Positions 1 through 4,706 of a stretch of 6,881 nucleotides of DNA are shown in pieces (within the stretch, counting starts at the first letter, position 1; every line of letters begins with the position of its first letter). The notes beneath the pieces are model-generated. The model did no database searches. It was not told the DNA's origin and was given only the letters and a program-made list of their open reading frames with translations. Where the stretch lies: the NCBI GenBank assembly GCA_002479245.1, contig DLMG01000356.1, positions 1 to 6,881 on the forward strand. The letters run 5' to 3'. Position numbers and translations under genes: made by a program. This DNA is from Verrucomicrobia subdivision 3 bacterium UBA7542. Its GTDB lineage: Bacteria > Verrucomicrobiota > Verrucomicrobiia > Limisphaerales > UBA11358.

Positions 1-2
1 TG

Positions 3-311
3 AAGCTTGCCGGGTACGCAAAGACAAATCCGGCCGTTGCAAATTCCCTGGGCTATTTTTATTTCCGGACAAGTTACGCTTTATATCCCAGACGGTTGTA
101 CGCCGCCCCGGCTGACCAGGTCATCAATAGCGGTCGGGACATCATGCGGATCGGATTCAGTCCCAGCCCGCAATGGTTGCAAGAGCATGATGTCCGTTCC
201 GTATTTACCTTTGGCAACGACAACGCCGGCGGGGAGACGCTACGGTTGGAGATCCTGCCGCCTCGTGATGATCAGGCTGGGATGCCGACCAACAAATCAG
301 GAGGCAACTGA
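3..311 (+). CDS. Unrecognised protein, C-terminal part (5' end outside the window)
   Basis: The frame is open from the left edge and ends at TGA 309-311; about 102 residues are visible. I do not recognise a named family. Visible features are an aromatic, arginine-rich segment (GYFYFRTSYALYPRRLY, about residues 17-33), then a hydrophilic tail containing INSGRDIMRIGF and WLQEHDVRSVFTFG. There is no membrane segment in the visible part. Segments of the 'Y.YFR.SYALYPRR.Y' type are, from memory, found in hypothetical proteins encoded directly upstream of GT-C-like membrane proteins, which is the arrangement here. The stop overlaps the next start by one base (TGATG), so the two genes are probably in one operon and translationally coupled. 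A role in envelope polysaccharide synthesis is inferred from that neighbour only. An ATG at 96 is in frame, but the coding pattern clearly continues upstream of it, so the true start lies outside the window. Confidence 0.75.
   Translation, partial: KLAGYAKTNPAVANSLGYFYFRTSYALYPRRLYAAPADQVINSGRDIMRIGFSPSPQWLQEHDVRSVFTFGNDNAGGETLRLEILPPRDDQAGMPTNKSGGN
299..304 (+). promoter_or_regulatory. Shine-Dalgarno AGGAGG for the GT-C-like gene
   Basis: A perfect AGGAGG lies six bases before ATG 311, inside the last codons of the upstream gene. It fixes the start of the membrane protein at 311 and fits coupled translation across the TGATG overlap. Confidence 0.85.
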
Positions 312-1696
312 TGGCACTCCTGGCCTGTTGCTTGTATCTGCTGCTGATTGTGCTGGTGGGGTACACTCTGCTTTCGGTCATCCATCCCTCAAGCCGGATG
401 ACGATCGTTCAATTGATTGGGCTTGGCCCGGCCGTCGGCGCGGGAACCATGGGTTTGCTGCTGTTTTGGGCATCATTGATCGGGTTCGCCCCCTCGCGGA
501 AGGTGTTGGCAATCATTGGCGTCCTGACGCTGGCCAGTTTGCTGGTTATGAAAAAAAAGAACCGGCTGGCACAGATAAAGATCTTGGCAACCGATTGGGA
601 GAAAGGCGACGGTTGGATTGTTGTGCCGTTGGTCGTAACGCTGGCCGGGCTGGCGATGATTGCGACGGGCGCCCTCTCGTCGCCATTGGTGGAGTGGGAC
701 GCATTCGCCATTTGGGGATTCAAGGCGAAGGTGTTGACTTACGAAGCCCTGCGTTTGACCCCGGCCTATTTCCATGATCCGACCCTGAGCTACAGCCATT
801 TGGATTATCCGTTGATGGTGCCTTTTCTGACGTCTGGCGCGTATGCCGCGATGGGAACGGTTGATGACCAGACCGGGAAACTGGTGTCGGCATTTCTGGA
901 TGTTCTGATTGTGCCGATGGTGTACCTGGGGCTGCGATGGAAACTGCGGCGACTGCCGGCAGCGTGCTTGAGCGCGATACTGGCCATGCTACCGGTGATG
1001 TTCCGATACGCGGGCGTCGGATGCGCGGATCTGCTGCTGGCGATGTTTTATGCCGGCAGCATTCTTTACGTGGCCAGATGGATTGACCGACAGCAATGGC
1101 AGGATCTCATCCTGGCAATCCTGTTCAGCGCCTTCGTTGCGTTCACGAAAAACGAAGGGACGGTATTGGCGCTGATGAATGGCGCGGTAATCCTGGGATT
1201 TGGGCTTTGTAGCGGTCGGCGGCGCGACTGGGTTGGAGCAGCGGCTTTTTTCATGGGTTTGCTGGCAATGGATGCGGCATGGTTGATCTGGAGCCGGAGC
1301 CTGCCGCGCACCCATGAAGATTACGGATCGAAATTATTGTCATCGGCTTTGGTGACCCATTTGCCAAGATTGAAAGAAATTATCCCGGCAATGCTGGTGC
1401 AAATAGCAGAATTCAATGTTTGGGGTCTGTTGTGGATCATGGCAGGGGTGATGGCGCTGCTGGGATGGCGGGCGTTGACACGGCCATATGTGCTGGCCCT
1501 GTGGATTTTGCTGGGATTGCACCTGCTGAGTTATGCGCTGGCGTTCAGTGTGACACCGTGGGACCTCACCTTGCTGATGCCCATGATCATGGATCGGTTG
1601 CTGTTGCATACGGTTCCAGCGGTCATTTTTCTGGCTGGATGGCATTGGGCTGAAATGGGAACAGGATGGCGAATTGCGGAGAGCGCCCTTCGGTGA
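311..1696 (+). CDS. Polytopic membrane protein, GT-C (family 39-like) glycosyltransferase
   Basis: A 461-residue integral membrane protein with about ten or more hydrophobic segments, for example residues 1-24, 32-59, 64-80, 101-121, 191-207, 216-230, 238-256, 264-278, 284-300, 307-327, 371-386 and 392-412. Between the fourth and fifth segments is a loop with acidic, aromatic and basic residues (VEWDAFAIWGFKAKVL, 127-142), then SHLDYPLMVPFL (162-173). GT-C enzymes place their catalytic Asp/Glu in such a first large external loop, so D130 or E128 are the obvious candidates. TKNEG (279-283) is another motif I associate with this group. GT-C enzymes transfer sugars from polyprenyl-phosphate donors on the outer face of the membrane; donor and acceptor here cannot be told. 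The start is fixed by the AGGAGG at 299-304, and the gene is coupled to the upstream one. The membrane topology is clear; enzyme function is inferred. It could instead be a non-catalytic membrane partner in polysaccharide assembly. Confidence 0.7.
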   Translation: MALLACCLYLLLIVLVGYTLLSVIHPSSRMTIVQLIGLGPAVGAGTMGLLLFWASLIGFAPSRKVLAIIGVLTLASLLVMKKKNRLAQIKILATDWEKGDGWIVVPLVVTLAGLAMIATGALSSPLVEWDAFAIWGFKAKVLTYEALRLTPAYFHDPTLSYSHLDYPLMVPFLTSGAYAAMGTVDDQTGKLVSAFLDVLIVPMVYLGLRWKLRRLPAACLSAILAMLPVMFRYAGVGCADLLLAMFYAGSILYVARWIDRQQWQDLILAILFSAFVAFTKNEGTVLALMNGAVILGFGLCSGRRRDWVGAAAFFMGLLAMDAAWLIWSRSLPRTHEDYGSKLLSSALVTHLPRLKEIIPAMLVQIAEFNVWGLLWIMAGVMALLGWRALTRPYVLALWILLGLHLLSYALAFSVTPWDLTLLMPMIMDRLLLHTVPAVIFLAGWHWAEMGTGWRIAESALR

Positions 1697-1711
1697 AACA
1701 GTATGAAGCAG

Positions 1712-1745
1712 TCCCGCAAAGCGGGATGAGTCCGCTCATTATTTA
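1712..1745 (+). terminator. Candidate terminator: two adjacent short hairpins
   Basis: TCCCGC-AAA-GCGGGA (1712-1726) forms a perfect six-pair hairpin 15 bases after the GT-C-like stop codon. It is followed at once by ATGAG-TCCG-CTCAT (1726-1739), a five-pair hairpin sharing one base with the first, then the T-rich TATTT (1740-1744). The position suits a transcription terminator, but the T tract is interrupted and the second stem is weak. It may instead be part of a dispersed repeat. Confidence 0.35.
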
Positions 1746-1836
1746 AGCCGGAGAAGTTTGAACTGGTTCACGCTGGCTGCTACGGAAAACATACCAGGGC
1801 AGAAGGGAATGGGTTGGCGGGAAATGGCGCGATAGC

Positions 1837-1918
1837 GTCTTGGAGTGCGCCGGCCCTCCGGCGCTTTCGTTGGCGCATCATATCCCCAAAGCGGCAGAGG
1901 GCTGCCGCAGTCCAAGAC
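1837..1918. repeat. 82-bp bipartite palindromic element (two hairpins in a larger inverted repeat)
   Basis: The ends are perfect inverted repeats, GTCTTGGA (1837-1844) and TCCAAGAC (1911-1918). Inside are two perfect seven-pair stem-loops with four-base loops: GCGCCGG-CCCT-CCGGCGC (1847-1864) and GCGGCAG-AGGG-CTGCCGC (1891-1908). The 33-base arms 1837-1869 and 1886-1918 match as inverted repeats at 27 of 33 positions. Four of the six differences are two compensated base pairs, so each hairpin stays perfectly paired. The design resembles bacterial REP/BIME-type elements. From memory, sequences of this kind (TCTTGGA...GCAGAGGGCTGCCGC...) are dispersed in Verrucomicrobiota genomes, which I cannot check here. 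No RAYT transposase lies nearby. The element occupies the spacer between two plus-strand genes and could act as an RNA structure, or be neutral. Confidence 0.85.
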
Positions 1919-2091
1919 CATCCGGTTTTTCTTCCGATGCCAGGACGAGCGCAGTCCCCATTCTACAATCCGCAATCCGAATGCCGCAATGGAAACAGGC
2001 GGAACGAAGGGGAACTCTTTTCCTGAATTCATTTTGGGATGGACGATTTGAGCGAATGGCGTTTGAATTTCATCTGCTTGAAAGTGAAACC

Positions 2092-2615
2092 ATGAAAATG
2101 AAAATTATCATCGCGCTTGCCGCAACCGTCGGAATACTCGGACTGGCGGGGTGCAAACCCAAAGCAACCACGGTGTCGGGTCAAGTGTTCATCGTCACTA
2201 AAGGCGCGGAAAATTTTAAGCTTGGGGACGTTGAAATTCTGTTGGTTGAAAAATCACAAGTGACTGACTTTTTGCAAAAGAAGCAACCCGCTATTGATTT
2301 GGAAATGGCGTCAAAGCGACAAGAACTCACAAATGCAGAGCAAGAAGTCGCTACCGCTTTAGGAAACGCAGACAAAGCCCAAGCTAATTTTGACTGGTTT
2401 ACGGCGAACAAAACTTGGATAATTCCCCAACAGTTGCGGATTACTTGGCGGACTTTTTGCCAGTCGTCGTCCAAAAAATGATTTCCAACTCCGATGGCAA
2501 ATTTTCTTTTACCTATCCTCGTAACAAAATGTTCACGATTTTTGCACACGCACAGTGTATGGTGTTAGACAAAACAGAAGCATATTATTGGCTAGTGGAC
2601 GCTCCTAAGTATTGA
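2092..2615 (+). pseudogene. Small predicted lipoprotein, disrupted by a -1 frameshift
   Basis: Translation from ATG 2092 gives MKMKIIIALA, a short hydrophobic stretch and the lipobox LAGC with Cys at residue 21, so the product should be an exported, lipid-anchored protein. Next come SGQVFIVTKGAENFKLGDVEI (a beta-rich segment, residues 29-49) and a charged, probably coiled-coil stretch (about 71-100). This frame then runs into TGA 2479-2481 after an unlike-looking tail. A second frame, one base back, is closed upstream by TGA 2391-2393 but continues after it with ADYLADFLP, SDGKFSFTYPR and AYYWLVDAPKY and ends at TGA 2613-2615. Restoring one A in the AAAA at 2410-2413 joins the halves into about 174 residues that read as one family-like protein. 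The gene is AT-richer than its surroundings (about 45% and 38% GC in two hand-counted 60-base lines, against 65% in one aceE line). The break may be a real mutation or a homopolymer sequencing error. Molecular function is unknown. ATG 2098 is an alternative start; neither has a strong ribosome site. Confidence 0.7.
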
Positions 2616-2755
2616 CACAAGCCTACTCTTTTAGGTGGTGAAGTCGGTTGCCCTTGTTTCCAAACCAGATTACGCACATTCCACCGGAATTCGCCAGGAT
2701 TTGTCCGAAAGCCCGCTGGATTAAAAAACAATTTGATTGTGCGCGAAGGCAAATC
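2616..2755. other. Spacer between convergent genes
   Basis: About 140 bases with no supported gene, lying between the stop of the broken lipoprotein gene and the stop of the minus-strand DUF362 gene. It holds one weak terminator-like hairpin facing the DUF362 gene; nothing similar is visible for the plus-strand gene. Confidence 0.6.
2723..2740 (-). terminator. Candidate weak intrinsic terminator of the DUF362 gene
   Basis: Read on the minus strand, ACAAT-CAA-ATTGT is followed directly by five T's, beginning 15 bases after the stop codon. Position and T tract fit an intrinsic terminator, but the five-pair stem is almost all A-T and would be unstable. Confidence 0.35.
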
Positions 2756-4402
2756 TCAGGGTTGCTGTTCGAGGCGGTAGAATTGCGCCGCCGCGCCGAC
2801 CGCATTCGTGACGATGCATTCCAAATTCAGGACCACGGGAGCAGTCGTTATCGCGTTCCAGCCGCTGGACAATCCCAACGCCGGCGCTGTCTCCAGCGAC
2901 CAGTTCGCCAAGGCAGGCCAGGAAATCACGACGTTTGTCCCGCTGAGGCCGATGGCCAGTGCCGGCGCTGAGAGCGTGCCCGAACTATTAAGGTCGGGGC
3001 GCACCAACACCAGTTCGATGCCGTTGGCATTCGGATTCAGGTTTTTCGCGTATTGCTTTGCCGTGGAATTGTTCCAATGGTCGGCAACGCCTGCACCGGC
3101 ATTGGCCGCGTAACTGAAGTAGTTTGTCCCGCCGGTCTGACCGGAAATCGTGCTCCAGAAGTCGTACGAAACGCATTCCTCGGCGACGCCGTCGAGCGAC
3201 ATGATGAAGCTAGACATCTGCTTGCCGTTAAAGGGCGTCAGGGCCACGCCGTTGTACGGGGCGCCGTCCAGCGCCGGGCTCGGATACATCGCGTCCATGC
3301 ACCACAAAACGGCCTTGCCCCCGAAATTCGCGTTTGTCATATATGCGGTAAGAGCGCTGTCGCCGGGATGCCCGACGTTTTTTGTCCAGTCGGGCAGGAT
3401 GCCGTTAATCCCGTAAAAATTCTTTGACCCGAACGTGATGACCTGGCCGGTATGGCCTTTGAGCAGGGGCTGGCAAATAATGTATCGTGCATTGTAAAAA
3501 CACGCCGCTTCCGCATTCTTGACGTCGCTGTTGGGGAAAACGCCGTTCGTGACGCCGGTGGTGACGCGGCCGTTGTTGCCGAAATAGTCAACTACATTTA
3601 CATTGGGGAACGCGTTGGTGAGCGCGTTAAAAATATTGTCCGTGACGGCGCGGCTCGGGTCGCCGATCCAGATGTCTGCCTGGGGAACGCCCGCGTTCAC
3701 CAGGCTTGTGACCACGGCGACGCAGGTCTGGGGGTTGGCGTTCATGGCATTGCCATGGTCTGCGGCCGGAGCAGCAGAGTTGTTCTGGTTGATCTTGATG
3801 GCGATCATGTCGCCGGCCTGATATCCCGCGCCTGCGCGACCGTGGGCATTGTTGAACCAGCGGAATATTTTGTCCCAGGAATCGGCGTCGTTCGTCCCGC
3901 CGGAAAGCGCCGCGATCCCCGCGGTAAAGGACTTGTCATATTCCGCCTGTGGATTGACGGCCGCGGCCCAGTAGTTTCCTGCGCCAGTCCATAATGCCGC
4001 ATCGGTGTTATACACCCATGCGACGCGGCCGGGGAAAATCCCCTTGGGCGTGCCGGACGCTGCAAAAGATACGCGCGCATCGCTCCCGATAAAAACGAAC
4101 ACCACAAAAAAGAGGCCGGCCCAAGAATGCCGTTTGGCCCTTAAAAGCGACTTGGCCTTGGCGAATGAGAATGCATATCCCGCAAGAGCGGCACAATACG
4201 CCAGAAAGCCAATCCGTAGAGGCGCTGCCGCGCGCAGGCAGGGATACGCCGCGCGTGACGGCTTTGGAATTACACGGAACAGATACCATACGCATGCGGC
4301 TAATCCGGCAAAAAGCAGGGCCCATTTTGGCCACGCGCTCATGTTGATGCCGCGTATCTTTCCAGTCTTAGAACAACGCTTAAATAGATTTGAAAAAACC
4401 AT
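2756..4402 (-). CDS. Membrane-anchored DUF362 domain protein with C-terminal Verrucomicrobiota-type domain
   Basis: 548 residues from ATG 4402-4400, chosen because GAGGAGG sits four bases upstream; the frame stays open to ATG 4474, but that extension would translate the ribosome site itself (PFPRGGG). The N-terminus has three hydrophobic segments (about residues 27-45, 61-78 and 94-106). The last ends in VSFAASG, so the rest is probably outside the cytoplasm. The body (about 120-470) resembles DUF362: FPGRVAWVYNTDA, SWDKIFRWFNNAHG, IKIN (202-205), PQTCVAVVTSLVNAGV, and IGDPSRAV (246-253). DUF362 proteins have no settled function; some are linked to iron-sulfur proteins, but no CxxCxxC cluster motif is visible here. 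The tail (about 481-548; SGTNVVISWP, W.LETA, QFYRLEQQ) looks like the beta-sandwich C-terminal domain common on exported Verrucomicrobiota proteins, possibly used in sorting or binding. The family call is fairly secure; the function is unknown. It lies 304 bases downstream of aceE on the same strand and converges with the lipoprotein gene. Confidence 0.8.
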   Translation of the reverse strand: MVFSNLFKRCSKTGKIRGINMSAWPKWALLFAGLAACVWYLFRVIPKPSRAAYPCLRAAAPLRIGFLAYCAALAGYAFSFAKAKSLLRAKRHSWAGLFFVVFVFIGSDARVSFAASGTPKGIFPGRVAWVYNTDAALWTGAGNYWAAAVNPQAEYDKSFTAGIAALSGGTNDADSWDKIFRWFNNAHGRAGAGYQAGDMIAIKINQNNSAAPAADHGNAMNANPQTCVAVVTSLVNAGVPQADIWIGDPSRAVTDNIFNALTNAFPNVNVVDYFGNNGRVTTGVTNGVFPNSDVKNAEAACFYNARYIICQPLLKGHTGQVITFGSKNFYGINGILPDWTKNVGHPGDSALTAYMTNANFGGKAVLWCMDAMYPSPALDGAPYNGVALTPFNGKQMSSFIMSLDGVAEECVSYDFWSTISGQTGGTNYFSYAANAGAGVADHWNNSTAKQYAKNLNPNANGIELVLVRPDLNSSGTLSAPALAIGLSGTNVVISWPALANWSLETAPALGLSSGWNAITTAPVVLNLECIVTNAVGAAAQFYRLEQQP

Positions 4403-4406
4403 ACCG

Positions 4407-4413
4407 CCTCCTC
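4407..4413 (-). promoter_or_regulatory. Shine-Dalgarno GAGGAGG deciding the DUF362 start
   Basis: On the minus strand GAGGAGG is followed by CGGT and ATG 4402-4400. No comparable site precedes ATG 4474, 4465 or 4342, so 4402 is the preferred start. Confidence 0.75.
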
Positions 4414-4484
4414 TGGGAAAAGGGTTAATGTTACCACTGATTTTGGTTGCCAGTTTAGAATGCATACTCCGCATTTCTGGTTAC

Positions 4485-4512
4485 AGCATAATCGTCTATT
4501 AATTGAAAACAA
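4485..4512 (-). promoter_or_regulatory. Possible sigma-70-like promoter for the DUF362 gene
   Basis: On the minus strand TTGTTT (4512-4507) and TATGCT (4490-4485) are separated by 16 bases, about 80 bases before the start codon. They match the -35 and -10 consensus at 3 and 4 of 6 positions. The -35 hexamer overlaps the AATTG-AAAA-CAATT palindrome, a possible operator. This is a weak match in AT-rich DNA and could be chance. Confidence 0.22.
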
Positions 4513-4603
4513 TTGATAATATCATCTAACGCGTAAACGGGCCGGTTCCTTAAGGGGGTTGCCCATTAACGTGAGCGGTTAATAGCGAAAAAGCGTCTCC
4601 TTC

Positions 4604-4630
4604 AAACAGCCTTTATCTTAAAAGCTGTTT
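4604..4630 (-). terminator. Weak hairpin downstream of aceE
   Basis: AAACAGC (4604-4610) and GCTGTTT (4624-4630) can pair across a 13-base loop, about 75 bases after the aceE stop. In the aceE direction no T tract follows, so termination is doubtful. The T-rich side lies on the plus strand, where no gene needs it. Confidence 0.22.
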
Positions 4631-4706
4631 TTGTCTTTGGCCGGTGCGGACGGCGTTCAAGGCGCGATTCGTTCCTGTCATGAATGTAGAGATGTGCCCC
4701 TTTGGC

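Larger units (their letters stand above)
1697..2091. other. Intergenic region made largely of palindromic and repeat-like sequence
   Basis: No credible gene is present in these 395 bases. In order they hold two small adjacent hairpins just after the GT-C-like gene (1712-1739), about 90 bases without obvious structure, the 82-bp double-hairpin element (1837-1918), a short tandem CAATCCG CAATCCG (1966-1979), and an AT-richer leader before the lipoprotein start at 2092. Open frames on both strands cross the region, but their translations are rich in Arg, Pro and Ser and simply read through the palindrome. I see no convincing sigma-70 promoter for the lipoprotein gene, although promoters of this phylum are poorly known to me. 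Confidence 0.6.
4403..4706. other. AT-rich intergenic region between aceE and the DUF362 gene
   Basis: These 304 bases hold no supported gene. From the aceE side leftwards they contain an imperfect AAACAGC/GCTGTTT hairpin (4604-4630), a mixed stretch, then an AT-rich block (about 4480-4530) with the palindrome AATTG-AAAA-CAATT (4501-4514), and finally the DUF362 leader with its ribosome site at 4407-4413. The length and AT-richness suggest that the DUF362 gene has its own promoter here rather than depending on aceE. Confidence 0.55.

Noticed and set aside
7..777. Open frame of 256 codons on the plus strand
   Set aside because: It overlaps both the partial gene and the GT-C-like gene in another frame, starts with TTG, and its translation is rich in Gly, Arg and Pro without domain features. 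The overlapping frame 311-1696 has a perfect ribosome site and clear membrane segments.
1739..2032. Minus-strand open frame through the intergenic palindrome
   Set aside because: The translation (SPLPLWGYDAPTKAPEGRR...) is simply the repeat element read as protein. There is no ribosome site or recognisable fold. Such spurious proteins are commonly predicted over these repeats.
1840..2091. N-terminal extension of the lipoprotein frame up to 1840
   Set aside because: The frame is open by chance through the palindrome. A standard lipoprotein signal peptide begins at ATG 2092.
3452..3994. Plus-strand open frame of 180 codons opposite the DUF362 gene
   Set aside because: It is a shadow of the minus-strand coding sequence, which carries the recognisable domain.
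4005..4502. Plus-strand open frame of 165 codons
   Set aside because: It lies antisense to the N-terminus and leader of the DUF362 gene, is rich in Arg, Ala and Pro, and has no supporting ribosome site or motif.
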